A stretch of 64,000 nucleotides of DNA from Clostridia bacterium (GTDB lineage Bacteria; Bacillota; Clostridia; UMGS1840). The translations under genes and the position numbers were made by a program. Positions 1-7,922 of this stretch are shown here, piece after piece. Location: the NCBI GenBank assembly GCA_017468465.1, contig JAFUIN010000028.1, positions 36,158 through 100,157 of the forward strand, given 5' to 3'. A model generated the notes under the pieces. The model did not search any database and had not been told where the DNA came from. It saw nothing but the letters and a program-made list of their open reading frames with translations. The number at the start of each line of letters is the position of its first letter. Within the stretch, counting starts at the first letter, position 1.

Positions 1-495
1 GCTCTTGGATTTTATATTTTAGATGTTTTGGGAAATATTGCCATGGAACAGCAGCCAAACGAAACGTTGCTTCGGCTGACCTTGAACACACTCTTTGCGC
101 TGAATAAAAAATCTGCTCCATCACAGCTGATAAAGGCGGCATACGAACTGAAAATTGCAGATATTGAGGGCTTCACCCCCCATACCTTTGAATGTATGGA
201 ATGCGGTGCAGAACCCGAAGAAGAACCCTATTGTTACTTTGACGTATTAAACGGATGTATTCTGTGTAAAGCCTGTTCTCCCGGCGAAGAACGAAACATT
301 TTGAAAATTTCGCCCGCAACGCTGAATGCCATGAACTATATTTTAGATTCTGACATCAAAAGCTTCTTGTCTTTTCGGTTAGATGAAGCTATTTTAAGCG
401 AGTTTTCCAATGCTTGCGAGCGATACTTTCTGACCCAAAGTGACTTCCGCCCGAAAACACTCGATTATTACAAAAAAGTTATGCTCCACGATTAA
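1..495 (+). CDS. recO: DNA repair protein RecO, C-terminal part (5' truncated by window)
   Basis: The frame is open from base 1, so the N-terminal OB-fold lies outside the window and about 164 residues remain. RecO helps RecF and RecR load RecA onto SSB-coated single-stranded DNA and anneals complementary strands. The visible part holds the helical domain with a QPNE-type stretch followed by a zinc-finger-like pair of cysteine motifs (CMEC and CKAC spaced by about 20 residues), which is characteristic of Gram-positive RecO. The internal TTG and ATG codons near the left edge are not likely starts because homology-like sequence continues upstream of them. Its 3' end overlaps the convergent unknown gene by 17 bases. 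Identification is by recognition of the family pattern and is fairly sure. Confidence 0.85.
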   Translation, partial: ALGFYILDVLGNIAMEQQPNETLLRLTLNTLFALNKKSAPSQLIKAAYELKIADIEGFTPHTFECMECGAEPEEEPYCYFDVLNGCILCKACSPGEERNILKISPATLNAMNYILDSDIKSFLSFRLDEAILSEFSNACERYFLTQSDFRPKTLDYYKKVMLHD

Positions 496-838
496 GCAAC
501 ATCCGTCGGAGAGAAACCTCTGTTTTCTGGCTGAAATCCACCGATATGTGCGACAGCTTAGACAGCACATGGGACACAACAGAAGAATGTGCATATAAAA
601 TCTGGTTGGCAGTTTTGTCAATCAGATTTTTTTGTTGTTCCTCGGTTAACTGTTCATAAATTTTTTGATATCCCTTATCAATATGTAACCCCTGACCAGT
701 AGGCTTCAGTATTTGCTGTATGATGAAATTCAGTTTATCTTTTCCGCTTTCCGAGGCAATATCAGCTTTGTTTGTTATTTTTGGAAAAGCATTCAGCCTA
801 CCCGGCTTTTGCCTCTTTCCTCGTCTTGTGATAACCAT
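479..838 (-). CDS. hypothetical protein, 119 aa
   Basis: I do not recognise this protein. The start is set at 838 because a GGAGATG ribosome site lies about 9 bases upstream; a longer reading frame to 904 has no such site. It begins with a very basic stretch (MVITRRGKRQKPGR) and continues as a charged, mostly helical, soluble protein without cysteines, signal peptide or membrane segment. Its 3' end overlaps the 3' end of recO (479-495), and it is divergent from the spoVA operon. The basic N-terminus would suit nucleic-acid or membrane-surface binding, but that is inference. Reading-frame length, a good ribosome site and clean boundaries support a real gene. Confidence 0.6.
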   Translation of the reverse strand: MVITRRGKRQKPGRLNAFPKITNKADIASESGKDKLNFIIQQILKPTGQGLHIDKGYQKIYEQLTEEQQKNLIDKTANQILYAHSSVVSHVLSKLSHISVDFSQKTEVSLRRMLLNRGA

Positions 839-964
839 AAAAACATCTCCTTTTTTTGCGATCAATTCCATTTTATGGAAGTTTTTCAAAAAAGTGTATA
901 TCATAAAATGATTTTTTTCCTAACAAACTAATAAAAAACTGCAAAAGAAAAGGCGGTGTTCTTC

Positions 965-1417
965 GTGAAAAATTTTTCCGAAAAGAACTATCAAAAGCTG
1001 GTTTCTCAACACGAAAAAAGTCCATGGCTAAAAAACATTTTTTGGGCGTTTACTGTGGGTGGATTGATTTGTGTATTGGGCGAATTCATTCTGACCTATG
1101 CAAAAAATATGGGACTTCCCAAAGAGGATGCCGGTTGTGTCACCTCAATGACGTTAATCTTTTTCAGTGGTCTGTTTACAGGTCTTGGCATCTTTGACAA
1201 GCTTGCAAAACACGCCGGTGCCGGAACCATTGTTCCAATTACCGGCTTTGCCAATGCGGTGGTATCTCCCGCAATGGAATTCAAAAGCGAAGGGTTTATT
1301 TTAGGAGTGGGCGCAAAAATGTTTGTTGTTGCCGGACCGGTAATCGTATATGGTGTTTCCTCTTCCATCATATGCGGGTTAATCTATTACCTTGTGAAAG
1401 GTGGGATGCCTCTATGA
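965..1417 (+). CDS. spoVAC: stage V sporulation protein AC
   Basis: SpoVAC is a membrane subunit of the SpoVA channel that imports dipicolinic acid into the forespore and releases it, with cations, during germination; it behaves as a mechanosensitive channel. The 150-residue product has three to four hydrophobic segments and the family pattern with a GAGT-VPITGFANAV region in the middle. GTG at 965 is chosen because AAAGGCGG sits about 8 bases upstream, whereas GTG at 956 overlaps that site. The stop codon overlaps the spoVAD start in an ATGA junction, so the two are translationally coupled. Forespore sigma-G control is expected from the family, but I could not find a convincing sigma-G promoter in 839-964. 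Confidence 0.93.
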   Translation: MKNFSEKNYQKLVSQHEKSPWLKNIFWAFTVGGLICVLGEFILTYAKNMGLPKEDAGCVTSMTLIFFSGLFTGLGIFDKLAKHAGAGTIVPITGFANAVVSPAMEFKSEGFILGVGAKMFVVAGPVIVYGVSSSIICGLIYYLVKGGMPL

Positions 1418-2421
1418 ACAAACGAATTGGCGAGCGAACTTTATATTTTCCATCCAGACCGTCCGTCCACGGTTTTTATTCGGTGGTGGGAGAAAAAGAA
1501 AGCCAGGGGCCTTTGAAAGACTGGTTTGACTTGTCCATCGGAGAAGGTCATTTTGGAGAAGATTCCTGGGAAAAAGCGGAAAGCAAACTGATGGAAACAG
1601 CTGCTTTGGGTGCCATAAACCGGGCAGGACTTACCCCTGAACAAATACAATGCTTTTTGGGCGGAGATTTACTCAACCAATGTATTTCTGCAAACTACGC
1701 TTCCCGTAGCCTTCAAATTCCCTTTCTCGGCTTATACGGAGCCTGTTCCACCATGGCAGAAAGTCTGATAGCAGGCTCTGTGTTTGTAGACGGCAGCTTT
1801 GGTGACTATGCTCTTTGTGCCACCTCCAGCCACTTTTGTTCTGCAGAACGTCAATTTCGATTTCCCCTGGAATACGGCGGCCAACGCCCGCCTACTGCAC
1901 AGTGGACCGTCACCGGCTCGGGTGCCTGTGTATTATCTTCCCAAGGGAATGGTCCATCCATCACCCATGCAACCATCGGAAAAGTAGTGGATGCCGGCAT
2001 TACCGACTTAAATAATATGGGAGCGGCAATGGCACCTGCAGCGTGTGATACCTTAATTACTTTTTTCAAGGATACCAAAACTGCTCCAAAAGATTATGAT
2101 ATGATATTCACCGGTGACCTGGGTGAAATTGGGAAAAAGCTGCTTCATCAGCTGTTACAAGACCAGAATTTTGGAGCAGTGGACAATTTAGAAGACTGCG
2201 GATGTCTTATATTTGACAACGAAACGCAGGATACCCACGCCGGCGGTTCCGGTTGCGGATGCAGTGCGTCGGTACTAAATTCCTATATCCTTAAAAAAAT
2301 GCAAAAAAAAGAGCTTAAAAAAATTTTATTTATGGCAACCGGAGCACTGATGTCTCCCACCATTTCTATGCAGGGAGAAAGCATCCCCGGCATTGCACAC
2401 CTGATTCAACTGGAAAACTAA
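1414..2421 (+). CDS. spoVAD: stage V sporulation protein AD
   Basis: SpoVAD is the soluble, thiolase-fold subunit of the SpoVA complex that binds dipicolinic acid at the forespore inner membrane. The protein is about 335 residues, the normal length. It starts with the typical MNKRIGERTLYF-type opening, has a thiolase-like YGACSTMAES segment around residue 110 and a glycine/cysteine-rich GGSGCGCSA segment near residue 290, both usual in this family. The ATG at 1414 overlaps the spoVAC stop; an upstream in-frame extension to 1372 lies inside spoVAC and was discarded. It is followed after 14 bases by spoVAE, giving the standard clostridial AC-AD-AE order. Confidence 0.95.
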   Translation: MNKRIGERTLYFPSRPSVHGFYSVVGEKESQGPLKDWFDLSIGEGHFGEDSWEKAESKLMETAALGAINRAGLTPEQIQCFLGGDLLNQCISANYASRSLQIPFLGLYGACSTMAESLIAGSVFVDGSFGDYALCATSSHFCSAERQFRFPLEYGGQRPPTAQWTVTGSGACVLSSQGNGPSITHATIGKVVDAGITDLNNMGAAMAPAACDTLITFFKDTKTAPKDYDMIFTGDLGEIGKKLLHQLLQDQNFGAVDNLEDCGCLIFDNETQDTHAGGSGCGCSASVLNSYILKKMQKKELKKILFMATGALMSPTISMQGESIPGIAHLIQLEN

Positions 2422-2435
2422 AGGAGACTTTCATT

Positions 2436-2792
2436 ATGATGCACTATCTCAACGCATTTATATTTGGCGGATTTTTATGTGCCATCGCCCAACTGCTGAT
2501 AGACTTTACAAAAATGACACCGGCAAGGATTTTAGTGTTATATGTAACGGCGGGTGTGGTGCTGACGTTTTTGGGATTATACAATCCTCTGGTAGAGCGT
2601 TTTGGTGCCGGTGCCACAGTGCCCCTGACCGGTTTTGGAAATGCTCTGGCAAACGGAGTCATCAAGGGAATCGGCGAAAAAGGGCTGTTAGGTGTAATTT
2701 CAGGCGGATTGACTGCTTGTGCTGCCGGTATCAGCGCTGCCATATTTTTTGGTTATCTTTTTGCCCTCATCTTTTCCTCCAAAGAAAAATAA
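2436..2792 (+). CDS. spoVAE: stage V sporulation protein AE (SpoVAEb type)
   Basis: This is a small integral membrane subunit of the SpoVA dipicolinate channel, 118 residues with about four hydrophobic helices. It contains a GAGATVPLTGFGNALANG segment closely similar to the matching region of SpoVAC, as expected because SpoVAC and SpoVAEb are related. AAGGAG precedes the double ATG at 2436 with good spacing. It is the last gene of the spoVAC-AD-AE operon and is followed at once by a strong bidirectional terminator. No gerA-type receptor or other sporulation gene follows. Confidence 0.93.
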   Translation: MMHYLNAFIFGGFLCAIAQLLIDFTKMTPARILVLYVTAGVVLTFLGLYNPLVERFGAGATVPLTGFGNALANGVIKGIGEKGLLGVISGGLTACAAGISAAIFFGYLFALIFSSKEK

Positions 2793-2796
2793 GCAT

Positions 2797-2837
2797 AAAA
2801 AAAACAGGTGATTATATACCAATCACCTGTTTTTTTT
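2797..2837. terminator. bidirectional intrinsic terminator (spoVAE / trxA)
   Basis: A-run, then stem AACAGGTGATT / AATCACCTGTT with a 7-base loop, then a run of eight T. The symmetrical A and T tracts let it serve spoVAE from the left and trxA from the right. Confidence 0.9.
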
Positions 2838-2846
2838 AGAGCAATG

Positions 2847-3146
2847 TTATAATCCTAAAAGTTCCACCAACTCTTCTTTGGAGTGATATCCAATGACAGA
2901 ATCACGAAGCTCACCGTTTTCAAATACCATCATAGTGGGAATGGTTGCTACACGGTATTCCCGAGCTAAGTCAATTTCGGTATCAATATTGACTTTTACA
3001 ATTTTAATTTTGTCACCATATTCTTGCTCCAGCTCTTCCAACACGGGTGCAACCATTTTGCAGGGACCGCACCAATCGGCATAAAAGTCTACTAATACGG
3101 GAAGGGTTTGGTTCAGCACGTCTTCCTTAAAATTTTTAACTTCCAT
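2847..3146 (-). CDS. trxA: thioredoxin
   Basis: A 99-residue cytoplasmic thiol-disulfide carrier. The redox motif WCGPC is at residues 25-29, the conserved cis-proline in ATIPT is near residue 70, and the ending (YHSKEELVELL) fits the last helix of the fold. Length is slightly under the usual 105 because the N-terminus is short, which is common in Clostridia. It is the last gene of a leftward block and lies 48 bases downstream of lysA. No thioredoxin reductase is seen nearby, so the reducing partner is encoded elsewhere. Confidence 0.93.
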   Translation of the reverse strand: MEVKNFKEDVLNQTLPVLVDFYADWCGPCKMVAPVLEELEQEYGDKIKIVKVNIDTEIDLAREYRVATIPTMMVFENGELRDSVIGYHSKEELVELLGL

Positions 3147-3194
3147 CTTGATAACCTTCTTTCTCTATTTTAGTATTTGTTATTTGCTAACAAA

Positions 3195-4496
3195 CTATAA
3201 ATCATTTTTAATTAAATCTTCATAGGTTTCGCGTTTTACTACCAGCTTATCTGCACCGTTAGAAACCATCACAACAGCCGGTCTTGGAATGCGGTTATAG
3301 TTTGATGCCATAGAATAGTTATAGGCACCGGTTGCCAACACACATAAGGTGTCGCCCACTGCTACTTCGGGAAGCTTTGCCCGTTCGATTAAAACATCTC
3401 CGGATTCACAGCATTTTCCGGCAACGGTATACGTATATTCTGCATTTTGATCTGCTTTATTTGCCAAAACTGCAGTATATTCTGCACCATACATAATATA
3501 GCGGGGGTTATCTGCCATACCGCCGTCTACCGAAACATAGGTTCTGATGCCCGGAATTTCTTTCACACATCCAACCTCGTACACGGTAAGTCCTGCCGGT
3601 GCCACAATAGAGCGACCGGGTTCCATTAAAATTCTGGGGACAGCTACGCTCAGCTTTTGTGCTTGTTCCTTAACCTCCAAAGATACAGCTTCGATATATT
3701 TGTCGCAAGGAATCGGGTCGTCCGATTCTACATAGCGAATGCCGAAACCACCGCCCAAATCCAATTCTTCGGTTTCCAAATTGAATTGTTCTTTGATTTC
3801 CTTGATAAAATTCATCATTACCTTTGCAGTTTCCCGAAAAGGTTCTACATCAAAAATCTGAGAACCAATATGACAATGAAGTCCCTTATAGCAAAGATTT
3901 TTCTTGTCTTTCACCAACCCAACAGCCGAAAGTGCTTCCCCTGTTTCCAATGCAAAGCCAAATTTAGAATCAATCTGACCGGTCATAATGAAATCATGGG
4001 TATGTGCATCAATGCCCGGTTTTACACGGAAAATCACGTTCTGGATTTTACCCATGCTTTCCGCAATGGCATCAATTTGTGTCAACTCATATTGATGATC
4101 CACCACAATGGTTCCAACATCGTGACCGATCGCAAAGGTTAATTCCTCTTTTGTTTTGTTGTTGCCATGGAAACAGATTTTTTCCGCAGGAAACCCTGCA
4201 GAAAGTGCAGTATAAAGCTCACCGCCGGATACCACATCCAGGCCTAAGCCTTCTTCTGCCACAATTTTACACATATACTTGGTGCAAAATGCTTTGGATG
4301 CAAACTGACAAAGTCCGTTACCGTTGTAGTGGGTATTCAGTGCGTCGCGGTATGTCCGCAGATTTTGTCTGATCAAATCTTCGTCCATCACATAAAGAGG
4401 AGTTCCGTATTTTTCTTTCAAGGTCATCACATCCACACCGCCTATGGTGAGGTGTCCTCTTTCATTCACTGCTAAGTTTTCGGAAATAAACGCCAT
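3195..4496 (-). CDS. lysA: diaminopimelate decarboxylase
   Basis: LysA decarboxylates meso-diaminopimelate to L-lysine with pyridoxal phosphate, the last step of lysine synthesis. It has the fold-III alanine-racemase barrel with the PLP lysine in FASKAF (about residue 68), the HCHIGSQ motif, the GGGFGI phosphate-binding loop and a C-terminal CESGD segment, which supplies the second-subunit catalytic cysteine. ATG at 4496 is chosen over 4514 because the purine-rich AAAGAGAG lies just upstream of it. Length, 433 residues, is normal. A strong hairpin at 4530-4557 separates it from the oxidoreductase genes. No lysine riboswitch or T-box is visible in the short gap. Confidence 0.95.
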   Translation of the reverse strand: MAFISENLAVNERGHLTIGGVDVMTLKEKYGTPLYVMDEDLIRQNLRTYRDALNTHYNGNGLCQFASKAFCTKYMCKIVAEEGLGLDVVSGGELYTALSAGFPAEKICFHGNNKTKEELTFAIGHDVGTIVVDHQYELTQIDAIAESMGKIQNVIFRVKPGIDAHTHDFIMTGQIDSKFGFALETGEALSAVGLVKDKKNLCYKGLHCHIGSQIFDVEPFRETAKVMMNFIKEIKEQFNLETEELDLGGGFGIRYVESDDPIPCDKYIEAVSLEVKEQAQKLSVAVPRILMEPGRSIVAPAGLTVYEVGCVKEIPGIRTYVSVDGGMADNPRYIMYGAEYTAVLANKADQNAEYTYTVAGKCCESGDVLIERAKLPEVAVGDTLCVLATGAYNYSMASNYNRIPRPAVVMVSNGADKLVVKRETYEDLIKNDL

Positions 4497-4529
4497 GTTC
4501 GTTCTCTCTTTCACATCATTCTTTGGAAA

Positions 4530-4557
4530 TTGGGCGGAAGGTGATCCTTCCGCCCAA
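4530..4557 (-). terminator. GC-rich intercistronic hairpin between korC and lysA
   Basis: A perfect 12-base stem, TTGGGCGGAAGG / CCTTCCGCCCAA, with a 4-base loop. On the minus strand it is followed by AATTTCC and not a clear U-run, so it may be a weak terminator, a processing site or an RNA-stability element that sets the expression ratio of the two cistrons. Confidence 0.5.
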
Positions 4558-4565
4558 AAGTCATC

Positions 4566-5096
4566 TTATAAATTTGCACCGGCTTCGATTGCTTTTTTGT
4601 TCAAATCATAAAGTTCCGGTTTTTTTGCAGGTACAAGCCCTTTTAATGCTTCAAAAATAACATCCATTTCAAACACTTTGGATTCTTTCAGAACTTTGCC
4701 AATTAAAAACATATTTGCCAGTTTTCCCATTCCCATTTCAGTTGCCAGCTTGGTTGCTTCCACACCGATGTAAGTAATGTCGGTACGGGTCGGATTGGGG
4801 CTCACCAGAGAGCTGTCATAATACAAGGTTCCTCCGGGAGCTACGCTCTGTTCAAACTTCACAAAGGAAGGACTGTTCATAGCAATGACTTCGGTTGCTT
4901 CGGTTACCAGAGGAGAACCGATTGCATCGTCGGAGATAATAACGTTACAGCTTGCTGTACCCCCACGCATTTCCGGACCGTAGGACGGAAGCCAGGATAC
5001 CTGATAATTATTTTTCATGCCGGTGTATGCCAGAAGTTTGCCGATAAACAAAATCCCCTGACCGCCAAAGCCTGAAATGATAAATTCTTTCTGCAT
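4566..5096 (-). CDS. 2-oxoacid:ferredoxin oxidoreductase, gamma subunit
   Basis: This is the gamma (POR/KOR catalytic-domain) subunit of a ferredoxin-dependent 2-oxoacid oxidoreductase that oxidises 2-oxoglutarate or branched 2-oxoacids to acyl-CoA. It has the signature GFGGQG near residue 9, a PSYGPEMRGGTA segment that contacts the thiamine-diphosphate site, and the family length of 176 residues. ATG at 5096 is preferred because AAAGGAG lies 9 bases upstream. It is the last of the four oxidoreductase genes and starts 4 bases after the beta-subunit stop, so the genes are co-translated. The exact substrate cannot be read from the sequence. Confidence 0.9.
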   Translation of the reverse strand: MQKEFIISGFGGQGILFIGKLLAYTGMKNNYQVSWLPSYGPEMRGGTASCNVIISDDAIGSPLVTEATEVIAMNSPSFVKFEQSVAPGGTLYYDSSLVSPNPTRTDITYIGVEATKLATEMGMGKLANMFLIGKVLKESKVFEMDVIFEALKGLVPAKKPELYDLNKKAIEAGANL

Positions 5097-5100
5097 AGTC

Positions 5101-5850
5101 TTATTCTCCTTTCGCACCTTTATCTTTATATACGCCCAGAGGATACTGAGGCATCATATTTTCTTCCATCCATTTCATGGATTCTTGCGGAGAAAGACCC
5201 CAGTTAGTGGGACAAGTTGAAAGCACTTCTACAAAAGTGAAGCCTTTTTTCTCGGTTTGATAGGTAAATGCTTTTTTAATGGCAGCTTTTGCTTCTCTGA
5301 TATTTTTTACATTATTGACAGCAACTCTCTGTGCCAAAGCAGTACCTTCCAGCTGGGACACCAGCTCACAACCGTTAATAGGCCAACCCTGTGTTTCAAT
5401 CTTTCTGCCGTAAGGAGTGGTCTGGGTTACCTGACCAACCAAAGAGGTAGGTGCCATCTGACCGCCGGTCATACCATAGATACAGTTGTTAATGAACACA
5501 ACGGTGATGTTTTCGCCTCTGGTTGCTGCATGAATGGTTTCTGCAGTACCGATTGCAAGCAAGTCACCGTCACCCTGATAGGTAAACACCACCTTGTCAG
5601 GATTTGCACGTTTCACACCGGTTGCAACAGCCGGTGCTCTGCCGTGTGCCGCCTGCACCATATCACATTCAAAATAATTGTAGGAGAATACGGAGCATCC
5701 AACCGATGCAACCCCTACAGTTTCTCCTTCTAATTTCAATTCATCCAACACTTCTGCTACCAGACGATGCACAATGCCGTGGGTACAACCCGGGCAATAG
5801 TGAAAGCCCACATCAGAAAGTGCATGAGGTTTTTCAAATACAATACTCAT
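5101..5850 (-). CDS. 2-oxoacid:ferredoxin oxidoreductase, beta (thiamine-diphosphate) subunit
   Basis: The beta subunit binds thiamine diphosphate and magnesium. The product is 249 residues with the N-terminal FHYCPGCTHG cysteine motif and the TPP-binding stretch running from GDGD (near residue 95) to NN.IYGMTGGQ (near residue 125). It lies between the alpha and gamma subunit genes of the same operon with very short gaps. Together the subunits make acyl-CoA, carbon dioxide and reduced ferredoxin from a 2-oxoacid, or run in reverse for biosynthesis of glutamate or branched-chain amino acid precursors. Confidence 0.92.
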   Translation of the reverse strand: MSIVFEKPHALSDVGFHYCPGCTHGIVHRLVAEVLDELKLEGETVGVASVGCSVFSYNYFECDMVQAAHGRAPAVATGVKRANPDKVVFTYQGDGDLLAIGTAETIHAATRGENITVVFINNCIYGMTGGQMAPTSLVGQVTQTTPYGRKIETQGWPINGCELVSQLEGTALAQRVAVNNVKNIREAKAAIKKAFTYQTEKKGFTFVEVLSTCPTNWGLSPQESMKWMEENMMPQYPLGVYKDKGAKGE

Positions 5851-5868
5851 CTTTACTCATCCTCCCTC

Positions 5869-6930
5869 TTATAATTTCTTGGACATTTCTACGATTTTGT
5901 CCAGAATTTCCTGGGGCACCGGAACAACGCCGCCGGTTCTGCCGTAGAATTCTACAGGGCATTTTCCATTTACAGCCAGCTTTACATCTTCCACCATCTG
6001 ACCGGTGCTCATTTCCACGCTTAAGAAACTCTTTGCAGTTGCTGCTGCTTTCTGAATTTCTTTTTCCGGGAAAGGCCACAAGGTAATGGGGCGGATTAAA
6101 CCTGCTTTGATGCCCATTGCACGTGCTTTTTTCACAGCGTTCATTGCCACTCTGGCAATGGTGCCGTATGCAACCAGCACGATGTCGGCATCGTCACAGA
6201 AAAAGCTTTCAGCACGGGTTTCTTTTTCGGTAATCAGGTCATAACGCTTCTGACGTTCCCACACCAGATTTTCCAATTCATCAGGATTGATGTATAAAGA
6301 ATTTACAATATTTTTCTTACGTTTCATACCGGTGGTGCTACACGCCCAGGATTTGTCAAAAGTGACAGAATCATCATGTTCGGGGAAAGAAACCGGCTCC
6401 ATCATCTGACCCAGCATACCGTCACCCATAATCATAACAGGCACGCGGTATTCATCTGCAATATCAAATGCTTTATAGGTTAAATCCACACATTCCTGGA
6501 TGGTAGAGGGGGCCAAAACCACCAAATGATAATCACCGTGTCCGCCGCCTTTGGTTGCCTGGAAATAGTCAGACTGTGCAGGTTGAATGCCACCAAGACC
6601 GGGGCCGCCACGAACAATATTGATGATAACACAGGGAAGGTCTGCACCTGCTATGTAGGAAAGGCCTTCCTGCTTCAGGCTGATTCCGGGGCTGGAAGAA
6701 GAAGTCATCGCTCTGGCACCGGTGGATGCTGCACCGTATACCATGTTGATTGCTGCAACTTCACTTTCTGCCTGTAAATACAGCCCGTCTACCTGAGGCA
6801 TTCTTTTAGACATATAAGCAGAAACCTCTGTCTGAGGAGTAATGGGATAACCGAAAAACAGTTTACAGCCGCTGCGGATTGCAGCTTCAGCAATGGCTTC
6901 GTTTCCCTTCATTAAAACTTTTTCACTCAT
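5869..6930 (-). CDS. vorB: 2-oxoacid:ferredoxin oxidoreductase, alpha subunit (VorB-like)
   Basis: The 353-residue alpha subunit of the complex. It opens with a MKGNEAIAEAAIRSG segment and the GYPITPQTE motif near residue 25, carries the TSSSSPGISL and GGPGLGGIQPAQ segments that line the active site, and ends with a C-terminal Rossmann-like domain. In clostridial genomes proteins of this pattern and length are usually labelled 3-methyl-2-oxobutanoate dehydrogenase subunit VorB, but 2-oxoglutarate is also possible. Placed second in the order ferredoxin-alpha-beta-gamma. The call as a 2-oxoacid oxidoreductase is firm and the substrate is not. Confidence 0.92.
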   Translation of the reverse strand: MSEKVLMKGNEAIAEAAIRSGCKLFFGYPITPQTEVSAYMSKRMPQVDGLYLQAESEVAAINMVYGAASTGARAMTSSSSPGISLKQEGLSYIAGADLPCVIINIVRGGPGLGGIQPAQSDYFQATKGGGHGDYHLVVLAPSTIQECVDLTYKAFDIADEYRVPVMIMGDGMLGQMMEPVSFPEHDDSVTFDKSWACSTTGMKRKKNIVNSLYINPDELENLVWERQKRYDLITEKETRAESFFCDDADIVLVAYGTIARVAMNAVKKARAMGIKAGLIRPITLWPFPEKEIQKAAATAKSFLSVEMSTGQMVEDVKLAVNGKCPVEFYGRTGGVVPVPQEILDKIVEMSKKL

Positions 6931-6952
6931 CGTAATCTAATTCCTTTCCTTC

Positions 6953-7159
6953 TTATTTTTCTACAGTAATTACCACATCAGGACACATGGTTGCGCAAAA
7001 TGCACAGCCGATGCACTGGTCCTGCTCGGTTACTTCTACCGGATTAAAGCCTTTTACATTCAGGCGGTCGGTAGCTTTTTTAATAATCTTTTTGGGACAC
7101 ACATCCACACACAGATAACAGCCTTTACAAGCGTTTTCATTAAAAGTTACTTTTGCCAT
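6953..7159 (-). CDS. 4Fe-4S ferredoxin-like delta subunit of the 2-oxoacid oxidoreductase
   Basis: A 68-residue protein with two Cx2Cx2Cx3CP clusters: CKGCYLCVDVCP near residues 11-22 and CIGCAFCATMCP near residues 49-60. It passes electrons from the thiamine active site to free ferredoxin. It is the first gene of the four-gene set and is encoded separately here and not fused to another subunit. The 76-base gap upstream contains a small CCCATT/AATGGG hairpin at about 7183-7202 and an A/T-rich stretch that may hold a promoter, but I could not define one. Confidence 0.93.
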   Translation of the reverse strand: MAKVTFNENACKGCYLCVDVCPKKIIKKATDRLNVKGFNPVEVTEQDQCIGCAFCATMCPDVVITVEK

Positions 7160-7235
7160 AGCTCATTCTTTTCCTTTCTGTTCCCATTTCTTTTTTAATG
7201 GGCTTGATCTAATATCGAAAAATTTTTACAAAATA

Positions 7236-7901
7236 TTATAATTCCCAGGGCTTTTTATGAAACAAGTGAACTGCAGTTGCCTTATGTTTGACGGAATCCG
7301 GCAACTCCTCCATCAGTTTGTTCCACACAAAGGTATACCGATTGGGAAGATTGGTAACTTTTGCTACCTCGTTGACAATTTCTTCGCCTTCCAAAATGTC
7401 TGAAACAGTTGTTTCTTCTCCCAAATTTGTTGCATTTACCAAGCCGGTAAATCGCATACGGGAAGCACGTTCGATATCGTCTTTATATATTATAATACTT
7501 TCCACGTCACGAGTCAAGGGTCTTTTTGTATTAACCACCATAAAAAAATCGTAATCCTCTTGTGAAAACTCCACAAAAAACCGACTTAACACAACTGCGC
7601 CATCATCGTCTCCGGCGGCATCAAAGACCACATAAGTGTCTTTTTGGCTGAAGGCTGCCATCACCTGTGCCGGAACAGAAGGGGTTTCGATATTGGTATT
7701 GGCATAGGTTGGTGAAATCACCTGTATGCCCAGCGCATCCAACTCCTCCTGTGCATCTTTGGTACGATAATAGGGATTGATTAAATCAATATCCACAATC
7801 ATCACTTTTTCGTGCTGTTCTCTGAGTTTTTTTGCATATGCCACAGCAGCAGTTGTTTTTCCGCTGCCGTAATGCCCTGCAAATATGGTCATTCGTTTCA
7901 T
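7236..7901 (-). CDS. P-loop ATP-binding protein (MinD/CobQ-like), function unknown
   Basis: The N-terminus carries a Walker A loop, GHYGSGKTT, at about residues 9-17, followed by VMIVDIDLINPYYRT, which resembles the deviant Walker A neighbourhood and substrate loop of the SIMIBI (MinD/ParA/CobQ) class. A later FDAAGDDDGA segment fits Walker B. No membrane helix or DNA-binding motif is visible. The gene sits directly upstream of the ferredoxin-dependent oxidoreductase genes in the same direction and downstream of rseC, a context seen repeatedly in Clostridia as far as I know. A role in assembling or activating the oxidoreductase, or in iron-sulfur handling, is a guess from position only. Confidence 0.8.
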   Translation of the reverse strand: MKRMTIFAGHYGSGKTTAAVAYAKKLREQHEKVMIVDIDLINPYYRTKDAQEELDALGIQVISPTYANTNIETPSVPAQVMAAFSQKDTYVVFDAAGDDDGAVVLSRFFVEFSQEDYDFFMVVNTKRPLTRDVESIIIYKDDIERASRMRFTGLVNATNLGEETTVSDILEGEEIVNEVAKVTNLPNRYTFVWNKLMEELPDSVKHKATAVHLFHKKPWEL

Positions 7902-7922
7902 AATAATATTCCTCGCTGATTT

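Noticed and set aside
839..964. Sigma-G promoter for spoVAC
   Set aside because: A CAAACTA box at 924-930 is close to the -10 consensus, but no -35 lies at correct spacing.
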